Assembly (NCBI GenBank): GCA_032622095.1
Contig: CP136063.1
Span: 118,504,723 to 118,568,722, forward strand
Reading direction: 5' to 3'
Length of the DNA stretch: 64,000 nt
From: Siphonodentalium dalli
Lineage: Eukaryota > Mollusca > Scaphopoda > Gadilida > Siphonodentaliidae
Program-made: the position numbers and the translations under genes
The notes under the pieces: model-generated
Told to the model about the DNA's origin: nothing
Database searches by the model: none
Seen by the model: only the letters and a program-made list of their open reading frames with translations
Part shown: positions 13,220 to 23,200 of the stretch, piece after piece
How the letters are laid out: each line of letters opens with the position of its first letter
How positions within the stretch are numbered: the first letter of the stretch is position 1

Positions 13220-13765
13220 ATTGCGACTCATTCCCATCTACATATCAACATTAACTTCCATGATAAATTTAATGATGATCCGACCAAAGGCAGGACCTGT
13301 TGCCCATGCCAAAGGATTCAGTCATACAAAGAGTAAAATCCAAGATGGCCGAATGACCCCAAAATGACTCGTTCCTATCTACATGTCAAAGTTTACATCC
13401 ATGACAAATTTCATGATGATACGACCAAAGGTAAGACCTGGAGCTGATGCCAAATGATTTAGTCATGCAAAGAGTAAAATGCGAGATGGCTGCCGAAGAC
13501 AATGTTGTATGCCCGAATGACCCCAAAATGACTCGTTCCCATCTACATATCAATATTAACATCCATGAGAAATTTCATAATGATCAGACAAACAGGCCTG
13601 TAGCCCGTGCTAATTGAATGCATTTTGAAATCCACATGGCAGTCAGTGGCCATGTTTTTTGGCCGAATGCCCCCAAAATGACTCGTTCCCATCTACATGT
13701 CAATATCAGCAGCCATGAAATATTTAATAATGATCCGACCAAAGGTATGACCCCTGTGCTAATGG
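13220..13765 (-). repeat. Diverged ~160-bp repeat units
   Basis: Three to four degraded units of the array-1 family, opposite in orientation to array 1 (AAAATGACTCGTTCCCATCT, CATGACAAATTTCATGATGA, AAGAGTAAAAT...GATGGC). Confidence 0.8.
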
Positions 13766-13953
13766 AAATTGTTGACGGACGTCCACACGCATGGCGGATA
13801 CCAAGCCAAGTAAAGTTGAGCTAATAAATGTTTGTCTGTCTTACTTGGAGGGATATATAACACTTCTGTCATCCATATTCCAGTATCACTCAACACCTAC
13901 TAAAATGTGAGAAAGCGAAGTCTTTTTAAAACAATTTATTTTTCTCTTTTCAG

Positions 13954-14020
13954 TTTTAGGATGCTTAGGGTTTGCCATGTTCACTGCTTGTTTGGTTCAC
14001 AGAGTTTGTGTTACCACATG
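13954..14020 (+). CDS. Penultimate exon of an unrecognised small membrane protein
   Basis: A 67-nt exon preceded by a pyrimidine tract ending TTTTCTCTTTTCAG and followed by the consensus donor GTAAGT. In the frame that joins to the exon at 16820 it encodes LGCLGFAMFTACLVHRVCVTT, a mostly hydrophobic segment consistent with part of a membrane helix. The phase (2 nt carried into the next exon) makes a TG|C Cys codon across the junction. Upstream exons are not identified; the intron before it would have to span the hAT-type region or lie outside the window. The VCVTT string followed by a hydrophobic helix superficially recalls the last helix of VKOR-family proteins. However, the CxxC redox motif is absent here, so I do not assign that name. 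Confidence 0.55.
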
Positions 14021-14080
14021 GTAAGTCTTCAAGAGTACTATACATGTATTCACACTCATTGAAATATAGCTTCTCATGTT

Positions 14081-14525
14081 ATTATGTTTACCCATACCAT
14101 AGTATGGTAAACATAGTGTCGTTGTCCGGATTGACCACTCGTCGTTCGTTCGTCTGTCTGTCTGTAGACACCTTACGAGTAATGCGATAACTCAAACATT
14201 TTCTATCCAATCGGAACCAAATTTCTCAGCCCAAAATACAGATCGAGTTCGAATTTGGGTTTCATCCGAGTTTTTGTTACAGAGTTATGGCCCTTTTTCA
14301 ACTTATAATTCACGCATTCTGCCATAACTCAAACATTTTTTCGAATATGGGTTTGATCCGATTAATTTTAAAGGAGTTATGACCCTTTTTCGAGAAAAAA
14401 AAATTGGATTTTTTTAGATTTAGCTCCTTGCTAAATTTAGCATATACACATATTACATTTTGTTTGAACTTGTATAACAATAAAAAATTAATTTTAATAA
14501 TAAAAAATATTGACACTTTCATTTA
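14081..14525 (+). repeat. Second copy of the GTATGGTAAACATA repeat
   Basis: Collinear with 3901-4200: CCATACCATAGTATGGTAAA, GTGTCGTTG, GATTGACCACTCGTCGTTCG, (GTCT)n, ACGAGTAATGCGATAACTC. It sits in the intron between exons 13954-14020 and 16820-17003. Confidence 0.85.
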
Positions 14526-14529
14526 TTTT

Positions 14530-16480
14530 AGTTTTATACGATTAATTAGGTGTGATATCCTGTTTTGAAAATATGAAGATTTTATTGCAATAGTTTCATG
14601 TAATATAATGATATCAATAAATTACCATGTGAACATCCAGAGTATATGAGAGGACATTTTATAGATGTTGTCATTCCAAGTGAAATCTGTTATGAAATGA
14701 GTGATGACATATTATACAGAGCTCTGGTGGTCAAGATAAACAACACTGGTGGCTGGCTGTTTGTTTATTCTAACTGTCAAATTGAATAATGGCAGCATAA
14801 GACTGGTGTTTATCCTATTCTTGAAATTTCATTACAGGGTGAGATAAGAGCCCCCACTCACCTATATAAGACTTAGTGTCTTCTAAATTCCATTAATTTG
14901 CTTCAAAAATAATTAACCCTTTCCAAGGTTTCCATAGACACATGCTATAATGTACATGGACTCTTCCTCATATCTCTTAATATATGTTGGGTATCTTTGC
15001 ACACTATTCACTTATATCAATTTTGGTTTTGACTGATTAATTGATTTTTGAAAAATATATTAACCCTTCAGACATGTGCTTTCAATTTGAAATTAAAATA
15101 ACAGCTGATAGCCAATATGATTTATCTATGCAATGGGAATCAGGCAGATAAATATACATGACTATTGTAAGTGATGACTTGTTTTGAAAATCAATATGGT
15201 AGATGTTAGTGTTTCCAGGAACCTTATTTTCCCATTTGTTCATATTTTCATGGTTGATTGAATTTTAGGGGCCACAGAGCACTTAGAAGATTAACATTGA
15301 AGGTTGTGGCTTTTAGTGTCCAAGCTACTTGTAAAACATTGTAATGTGTGAAACCATTTAATTGAGGGCAAACTTACTTTCTTTTATATGAACGATTTAG
15401 TGGTCATAGGGTCAAGCATCCTCATCATATTATGTCTGTATAACATTATATAGATAATACTTTTGAATTGTATAAACTACATATATTTTTAAAAACCATG
15501 CATACACCCCTGTTATGAAACACTTAATCTTATTTAATACACAGGTCAGATCTGATCTTATATCTGTCCATGTTTGATAAACAAATAACTGGGGAGAAAG
15601 GGGGGGGGGGGGCGTAATTAAAGTACCATTTAAATATGAGATGGAATCCCCTCATGTATGTCATTCTAAGCAGTCTGGCTTGTCAACAAATTATAATTTG
15701 TCTTTAGAAGTGAATACATTTTGAATATCTGGCATGTCAAAAGTGTTAAAGATAGGGATTTATCACTTTTGCTTCCAATGAGTTAACTTAAACTCCTAAA
15801 CATGTCCTCCGAAATCACTAAACCATTGGATCTCATAGTGAGAGGTCCTTGTGTGAATAGGGACAGAGTTATGAGATTTAAAACTACTCCTCCCCACCCC
15901 AAATACTTTAACCCTTCCTTAAGACAAATTATTTGAGCTTTTGATTTCAAGTTGGGTACTGATATATGGATTAATTCCTGTGATCATATCTTTGACAAAT
16001 TATCAGTTATGACTAGTCGCTATTGCCAAGGTATGGGTTAAACATCTGCCGAGTCATTTTGCCGTGCCAGGAATTCACTGAATATATTTTATTTTCATTT
16101 TTGTATGTGGCTTTTTGTTTGGATATTGTTAGTTCCAGAAACTTATCATGCCTTAATTGTTTGTCTAACTTTCGGAGGTATAAGAAAATCAATTCCTTTC
16201 ACTCTTTTCACCAATAGGATGATTGCTACATCAATTTAGGAATCTGTTATTAAAGCAGCCTATTTTACTTTTGGATTGAACTTGACGGTTTTTACATATA
16301 TTCATAGGGATGATATGAGTCATTAATCTTGATGGCAGAAAGTTAGATGGAAGTTTGAAAGATGAAAGCTACTACAGTAATACAATTGGCCTGCTGCATC
16401 AGACTCAATGTTTGATATTACAAATGCGAAAGCTGGTGTGGACATAAATATTCATGAAATAGGCTAGAAATGGCAATGCA
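14530..16480. other. Intronic interval without recognised features
   Basis: A/T-rich sequence inside the presumed intron of the membrane-protein gene. It includes a poly-G run at about 15600-15612. No exon with both splice sites and an open frame was found. Confidence 0.4.
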
Positions 16481-16490
16481 ACCATAAAGT

Positions 16491-16604
16491 TAGTCCAAGT
16501 CTTCTCGTACTAAAACCAGCTAAGATATTGGTATGGCGAGATGCTGGATTAAATCTCGCCATACCAATATCTTAGCTGGTTTTAGTACGAGAAGACTTGG
16601 ACTA
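16491..16604. mobile_element. Foldback element with 52-bp perfect arms and 9-bp target duplication
   Basis: Left arm 16491-16542 and right arm 16553-16604 are complementary throughout, with a 10-nt loop GCTGGATTAA. The ends are TAGTCCAAGTC / GACTTGGACTA. The element is flanked by the identical 9-bp sequence CCATAAAGT (16482-16490 and 16605-16613). A 9-bp duplication is characteristic of Mutator-like transposition, though other superfamilies (for example 8-10 bp classes) cannot be excluded. At 114 bp it is one of the simplest possible MITEs. The transcript would fold into a near-perfect hairpin. Confidence 0.9.
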
Positions 16605-16819
16605 CCATAAAGTACATTGGGCAGAATGTATTCATTTAAAATGAATCATGCTTTGTTTCAAAGGAAAAGAGTTGTGCTTATAGAACTAAAATATTCAATA
16701 ATATATAAATGGCCAGTAAACTTTAACAGCGTCTACCGCACCAATGGGTCGGAAATCTTCTAGGGAATTGTTCAATAGATACTCTCCTCGATCAAACACA
16801 ATTTTTGTTCTATTTTCAG

Positions 16820-17003
16820 CATCATTTTCTCAATTGTTGCTCTATACTTCATGAACAAAATCTCCCTGAGTAAATACAGTGCACCTGTTGCAGTCGGTGG
16901 TCCTAGAGACAAGAAGAAGAGGCAGGGGAGAGAAAGCATGGGAGGATCAAAGAATGAGGCAATTTCTTCACCAGCTGCTTCTCCTGGCAAAAAGCGGCAA
17001 TAG
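16820..17003 (+). CDS. Terminal exon of an unrecognised small membrane protein
   Basis: The acceptor TTCTATTTTCAG precedes an open frame of 60 codons plus the stop TAG at 17001-17003. The exon begins with C, completing the Cys codon split from exon 13954-14020. The product starts with a hydrophobic helix (IIFSIVALYFM), then NKISLSKYSAPVAVGG, then a basic Ser/Pro-rich tail (DKKKRQGRE and PGKKRQ at the C-terminus). This looks like the last transmembrane helix and cytosolic tail of a small membrane protein; the terminal KKRQ puts a dilysine-like cluster near the C-terminus. The minus-strand reading across the same bases has no splice context. The family is not recognised, and a protein search with the joined 80 residues would decide it. 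Confidence 0.6.
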
Positions 17004-17104
17004 ACACCATCGATTAGAAAATCTAATTATTTCAGTCATCCATGTAAGGCTTAAAATTTATATTGTATACTTACTTCAAATGATATCACAATAAAATCCT
17101 AAAA

Positions 17105-17465
17105 TAAACTTAAGTCATGTCCCCTTTTTAGCACAACTTGACAATGACAAAGTAAGTTTGAGCTATTGCCATTGGTTGGCATCTGTCCGTGTCCATGCAT
17201 CAGTCAACATATTCCTTTAGCACACCCTAAAGGTCACATATGCTGGGTTTCCGCTAAGGGTTGGGGGAATGTGGCCGTATTTCTCAAGAACCATTGGGCC
17301 TATATAGCTTATATTTGGTATACTTGGGTGACCGGGGTTCAAATTTGTTCAAATGGAGTCATTTTTATACCCCCCCCCCCCCGCAACGAAGTTAGGGGGG
17401 GTATACTGGAGTCAGCTTGTCCGTCGTCCGTCCGTCCGTCGTCGGACACAAATTGAATGTTGGCA
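17105..17465 (+). repeat. Dispersed repeat fragments (TAGCTCAACTT-type and poly-C/GTCC tail)
   Basis: Contains GTAAGTTTGAGCTATTGCCA (also present at about 1247-1267), the GGGTTTCCGCTAAGGG...GTGGCCGTATTTC block (related to 61181-61215), and TACCCCCCCC...GTTAGGGGGGGTATAC followed by (GTCC)n. These are non-coding and typical of fragmented repeats. No gene was seen. Confidence 0.7.
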
Positions 17466-17488
17466 ATGTTGATCATACAGCAATTTTT

Positions 17489-17905
17489 AACGTTGAAAAT
17501 ATAACGTTGATTAAACGTTGGAAAAATAACGTTGGGAAAATAACGTTGATTCAACATTGGAGAAATAACGTTGATTCAACGTTGAAAATATAACGTTGAT
17601 TCAACGTTGGAAAAATAATGTTGATTCAACGTTGGAAAAATAATGTTGATTCAACGTTGGAAAAATAACGTTGATTCAACGTTGGAAAAATAACGTTGAT
17701 TCAACGTTGGAAATACGTTGTTTCAACATTTATTTATTATTGGAGATATACCACAAACTCCAATAGCTCTTGCTAATTCCCTATTTCTGTTAATTTAACA
17801 ACTCTAAATATAATGTTGGAAATAAAACGTTGATTCAATGTTGGAAAAATAACGTTGATTCAACGTTTGAAAAATAACGTTGATTCAACGTTGGAAAAAT
17901 AACGT
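17489..17905. repeat. AACGTTGATTCAACGTT minisatellite
   Basis: About a dozen copies of a ~26-bp unit made of AACGTTGATTCAACGTTGG plus AAAAATA. The array is interrupted at about 17725-17815 by unique sequence. Each unit contains the 4-bp self-complementary core AACGTT and the longer palindrome AACGTTGATTCAACGTT (one central mismatch), so single strands can form alternative hairpins. Confidence 0.92.
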
Positions 17906-18167
17906 AAGGATGCCCTCGAGCTCCACAGTCACTTCTATGAACCCGGTAAGAGCAAGCAGGGCTCCTCCGCAAAACCACCACCATCCCGATCACCATAGCG
18001 CCAAAATAATGGTACATAGAATTCAAATGCTCTTGATTTTGATTAAAAAAAAAAAAAAAAAAAAAAAAAATCTTTTACCCATGTAATTATCTTTTATTCA
18101 TGCCCCCCCATAATAATCATCAGTTCATTGTGGGCATGGGGTATACTGTAGATGTAGATGTAGACTA

Positions 18168-18300
18168 GTGATGCGGACTGGACCAGACCACCTTGGGTGG
18201 TCCAGTCCACTGCCAATGCGGTCCAGTCCGGTCGAGCCCATTCCGGTCCGGTACATATACCTGGACCGGTCCAAAACTGTCCGGTCCACCTATGTTAATG
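18168..18300. repeat. GGTCCAGTCCGGTCC-rich inverted motif cluster
   Basis: Repeated GGTCC/GGACC motifs (GCGGACTGGACCAGACC, GGTGGTCCAGTCC, CCGGTCCGGTAC, CTGGACCGGTCC) occur within about 130 bp, starting at CTAGTGATGCGGACTGG. This resembles one subterminal end of a hAT-type element. No complementary right end was found, so it may be truncated. Confidence 0.5.
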
Positions 18301-18304
18301 AATT

Positions 18305-19270
18305 CTGTTTTCTCAAATTTTTACTCTGTATAGTACAAACTATAAGGTTATTGAGTTCAGTGCATTGCAATGAGTACATGTATGTTAAAACTTACATTGT
18401 TTGCCAATTGTATGCATCATTGTCTGTCTCTGGTGGGATATACTGGGAACGATGCATGATAATAGTATTTCTAGTAATGTGAACATGCACTAATTAAATG
18501 TACTAGTATTGGACAGATATGCAGCTACATGTAGGGCAAGAATGTGTTATAACCAATCTAACATGGCACTCAACTTATCGTATGCATGATTTGTATCATA
18601 CTTATTTTCATTAAATTTAAATTTAAACGAAATAACTACCCGGTATACTGTTTACAATTATACAAATGTGTACAAATATGACTACTACATTAATTTTAGA
18701 GATTGTGATGGCTGATTTTATAGTCCTGACAATTACAGTTATATACCTAAGTACAACTACTATTGGACTAATGTGACTGTCTTGTGTATGTACTATGTAA
18801 TGTGGTTTGCATGTTTCTTCGATAATTATAAAGTTATGTGAAAAACAATATATTACTCGATTCGATATCCATCCAAATTGATTAGTTGATACCAGTATTC
18901 TGTTTAACCCCCCCGAACTCCCGTCGCAGACGGATTTTTTAGGACATATTGCTACTGACTTTTGGTACATGTATGAATCAAACAGATCATCCGCAGCCGG
19001 CCTGGCGGAAACCCTGTGTATACTCTCCGATTCAGGAATCAACGATGACAATATAATGTGGTTTAATTTTAATTCATTAACATCAACAAAATTACCATAA
19101 ATAGATGTGTGAATTCAACTGGTTGTTAATGAAAAATGATAATTGTTTTCAGACTAGAATATTGATAAAATTATCAATGACACCAATAAATTTAGTGTAT
19201 CTTGTTACACAAGGCACTGATTGACAGAATCGTTACCATTACTTGTCATTTACTGCATTACAATTATCAT
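18305..19270. other. Gene-free interval with one unassigned ORF
   Basis: Contains a 142-codon minus-strand ORF (18623-19051) with hydrophobic stretches but no recognisable domain, no splice context and A/T-driven composition. I regard it as non-coding. Confidence 0.4.
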
Positions 19271-19279
19271 TACTTTTAA

Positions 19280-19659
19280 AGACATATTATGTACTTGTTC
19301 GGGTGTGCGAAACTGATAATTTAGTATTTGGGCGCTAAGCCAACTGGAGGAATGTAATATTCTACTAACATCGGCGAAAATCTCAAGCAAATCGACCATA
19401 TCACTCCATAGAAAACATCGATTGAACTACGCTCAAATGTAAATATTTACTACTCGATTCGGGATGCATCTATTGGCGATAAACTAACGAAAACGATTTC
19501 ACCATAGAGAGTCACTGTATTTAACTTATAATTTAAGTAATATATAAGAATGACGGTGTGTGTTGTCAATTTGGATATAACATTTGTAAAAATTACTACT
19601 TTGAACAAGATTATTCTCCATTTATATTTGATCACCCTACCGGTGTGTTTCACATCACT
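19280..19659 (-). mobile_element. TTAA-flanked 380-bp element, copy 1
   Basis: Flanked by TTAA at 19276-19279 and 19660-19663. The ends are AGACATATTATG and GGTGTGTTTCACATCACT. Related copies in the opposite orientation lie at 33234-33594 and 62962-63328, sharing TCGGCGATGTTRGTAGAAT, TCTATRGARTGG and CCGAACAAGT-like landmarks over the whole length. No reading frame is conserved between copies. Confidence 0.8.
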
Positions 19660-19799
19660 TTAACATGAGAATTAATACATTACTATTACTTTCAAATGCT
19701 TTCAAGTAATGCATTATCATCACCATTCCATTACTTTCAGTATGTTATGTTTGAGATTAAACTAGAGGTCAACCCGAAGATCCTTATGAAGTTTGGTGA

Positions 19800-20155
19800 T
19801 GATCGAATGAGGGATGTGGCCTGTAGGTTGGGCCGAAGGATTTAGTCATGCAAAGAGTAAATCCATGATGGCCATTGGCAGCCATGTTTTTCAACGAATT
19901 TCGGACAAAATTGATGGCTCCCATCTAGAGGTCACCCTGAAGATGCATATAAAGTTTGGTGATGATCGGATGTGGTCTGTAGGTTGTGCTAAAGGATTTA
20001 GTCACACAAAGAGTAAAATTAAAGATGACTGGCCGCGGTCGCTAAAATTTGATAGCTCCCATCTAGAGGTGATCCTAAACATGCTTGTAAATTTTCAAAA
20101 CATTTCTCCAATAATTGCGGGCTGCAGGGTTTGCCAATGGGTTCAAAGTTGAAAT
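19800..20155 (-). repeat. Diverged ~160-bp repeat units next to the PPCDC 3' end
   Basis: Two to three units with GGATTTAGTCATGCAAAGAG, GATGGCCATTGGCAGCCATG and CTCCCATCTAGAGGTCA. This is a diverged subfamily with AGAGGTCA in place of ACATGTCA. It ends about 25 bp from the PPCDC stop codon, so the 3' UTR of that gene probably includes it. Confidence 0.75.
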
Positions 20156-20180
20156 CCAAAATGGCTGCTGTCTGATTTGT

Positions 20181-20272
20181 TCATTGTTTTGACTTTTGTT
20201 GATCTTTGCACAAGCCTAAAACATCCAAAATAGCATCAACAATTGTCGTTACTTCTGCCATTGCACCGAAAC
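20181..20272 (-). CDS. PPCDC: PPCDC coding exon 5 and stop
   Basis: 92 nt after acceptor TTACTTGCAG. It completes the split Gly codon from exon 4 and encodes GFGAMAEVTTIVDAILDVLG, then a short polar tail ending KSKQ and TGA (20183-20181). The GAMAE segment follows the active-site Cys loop, as in all PPCDC/HAL3 proteins. Confidence 0.95.
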
Positions 20273-23200
20273 CTGCAAGTAAATATTCATTCATAGCATA
20301 TCATACAAATGTTAATACATATCAAGTAATAAATGAATGTGCCCTCAAAAGTCATGAATGTCTATGGAATGGTTAAATGATAATTGACAAGGGTTTTGTG
20401 ACGTTTTTAGATTCAATTTGATTTGGAATATCTCACATGCATATGACTTGAACTTGTTGGCCCATAAGAAGTTTTATTTTTAGATCATTTTTGGATTTAT
20501 AAATTGCAATATATGTGTACACATCCTTTTAACTCTTTCGCTGCCACCCGCCACCACAGACGTACCCCCCAGTGCCACGCATCCTGTACATATATCCATG
20601 TATTTCAGGTATATATGGGTAATACATTATATCTCAAGCAGTTTCTAATATAATTAGTTGAAACTTCACATGTATTTAGACATAGGTATACCCTGTCGAA
20701 TGCCGTTGTGGACACGCCCACCAAGGTCACGTGACATTGTCGGCCATCTGGGATTAGTGGCTATTTGCCGGTATATGTACAGTTTGCGTGGGTATGAATG
20801 GGTGTGTTGTTTGTTTTCTAATTTTCAACCCAATTATACGATGTCCAACAGTAAGGTACACGGGAGTAACCTATATGAACCCACTTTGGAATAAAATAGG
20901 TCACATGACCTTGGTGTCCATCTTGGATTTATGCAAGTTGCCACCTATTTGTAGCAAAATGGGATACAATGGCGCTTTTTGTTGAGTTCGTGCTTTTGTT
21001 GCTTGAATATTCCCTGATAGGTACAATTCCAAATATATATATATATGACCATACCCACATATATATATATATATACCTGCATGGGGACATATGACCCTGT
21101 TCCGCCCCTTATAAGTCACGTGATCTTGACGGCCATCTTGAATTTCAGGATTTTATGATGATTTATGTGAATTATATGGGTCATGCGCATGGTCAACTCA
21201 CCAGTATAATTAATTTAGTTGCCTGTTATCACCACTGGAAAACGATACAATAGACAAGGGTTGTTCAAAACCAGTATTATAATAAAGGTGTATTATAAAT
21301 TTGCCCCCGACCGTAGCAATTCGGATTAAGCATGGACGAAACTGCGGATATCCGAGGAGGTCTATATGACCATTCCAAAAGAAGTTTGTACATAAATGTT
21401 GACTAAAAACCCCAAAACAAGCGATCCGGAAACCCAAAAAACAAGCAAAAATTCAAATTTTCTAAGTTGAAAAAAGGGCCATTACTCTGGCAAAAATCAT
21501 CAGATCATACCGAAATTCGCACTTGACATGTATTTTCATATAACTGATCCACAAAAATACGGGATTTGCAATCGTACCACCAAAGCTCACGCTATCATCT
21601 GGAAACCAAAAAAACAAGAGAAAAATTGAATTTTCTAAGTAAAAAAAAGGGCCACAACTCTGGTGAAAATGGGTGGATGAAACCCGCGCTATGCATGTAG
21701 CTGTTTCCCCATGCTGCTCTATCACCATACCAAATATCAGCTAAATCTTCCCAGCGGTTGCTGAACAATAATGTAAAATGTCTGTACGGACGTACGGACG
21801 GAGACATCGACTACATATACCCGCCGACTTCAAGTCGGGGGCATAATAATAGGTATAAGTATATTATGCGCCGCAGGCGTCCTTCGATCATTAGAGTATA
21901 GAGGTAATAACAATAACTTCTTCAGTCCCGAGTCTTTTGCGAGCAGCCATTTTCGACTGATAACCACGTGCTAACAACAATGACGCAATATTCCGGCTCT
22001 GACTGTAGTCCCATAACGTCAGAAATAGCATGACCTTGAGGACATTGTCGCTTTAAATTGTTAGCGCGCAACAGTACTACAGATAAATACATTGTACACT
22101 GTCAAACATGCCGGAAAGAATAGAGTTATATCCCATACATTAGACTACATACCAAATTCCCAAAATTGCGCGATTGGCAGCGTCTTCGAAGTTCGCATTT
22201 ATTCGCGTTGGCAGCGAAAGAGTTAAACAGGTGTTATATTGTTTATGTCCAAAAAATAGTGAACAATACCTGTAAAAGAAATTTAATGACTAGATTGATA
22301 TTCTCAACAAGAAAGAAGAGAAATCAGACCTCGTAATAGAGAGGGTAGATGCTACATGGTGGCAGTGTTAATCCCTCCAGGTATTATAGTAGCTCATGTA
22401 AATTGTGATGTATTCAGGGTTCTAGACCTCCAGTGACAACATACAAATTCTAATTTATCAGTTTTTTTTCTTTGTTCCATTGGAAATGAAAATGTCAATG
22501 ACACTGTAGTTCAACTTGGGGAGGGATTAATACATGTACATACCAATGTCAAACATTACAGTCATTGGAGTGATATGATTAATTGTTTAAATAATACGAG
22601 AGGTCAACCTGGAGAACCATATGACATTTGAGCTTAAAAGAGTAATGTCAAAGGATTTGGTAATGCAAAGAGTAAAATCCGAGATGGGTGCTGGCAGGCA
22701 TGTTTTTAAGTAATGGATAAATCCCATTTAGAGGTCACTCCAAAGAGCCATGAAGTTTTTGATGAATCAGATGAAAAATATTGCTTATAAGGCATGGCAA
22801 TGAATTTAGTCATGCAAAAAATAACTTAGTCATGCAAAGAATAAAATGCAAGATGGCTACTGGCGGCCATGTTTTTGATAAGAAAAATTTCAAATTTAAT
22901 AGCTCTCATCTAAAGGTCACTCCAAAGATCCACATGAAGTTTGTGATCAATCAGATAGAAAATGTTGGTCATAAAATCTATGGCTGCCAGTGGCCATGTA
23001 TTTGATCGAGAAAAGTTCAAATTTGATAGCTCCCATCTAGTAGTGATCCTAAACATACCTGTAAATTTTCGAAATAAATAAATGTGAGCTGCAGGCTGTG
23101 CAAATGGATTCAAATGTATAATCCAAGATGGCTGCTGCCAGCCATGTTTTTTTTCTTGAAAATAATTCAAATTGGATAGCCCCTATCTACATATCTGTGT

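Noticed and set aside
13080-13367. 95-codon ORF and similar ORFs in the ~160-bp arrays (for example at 1539-1760, 26375-26727)
   Set aside because: They arise from the repeat sequence, shift frame between units, and are seen on both array orientations. This is not evidence of a protein.
13954-17003. Assignment of the membrane-protein exons to VKOR
   Set aside because: Only a VCVTT-like string and helix position match; the CxxC redox motif is missing and the tail does not resemble VKOR.
18623-19051. 142-codon minus-strand ORF, the longest outside obvious repeats
   Set aside because: No recognisable domain, no splice context, and composition expected of A/T-rich non-coding DNA.
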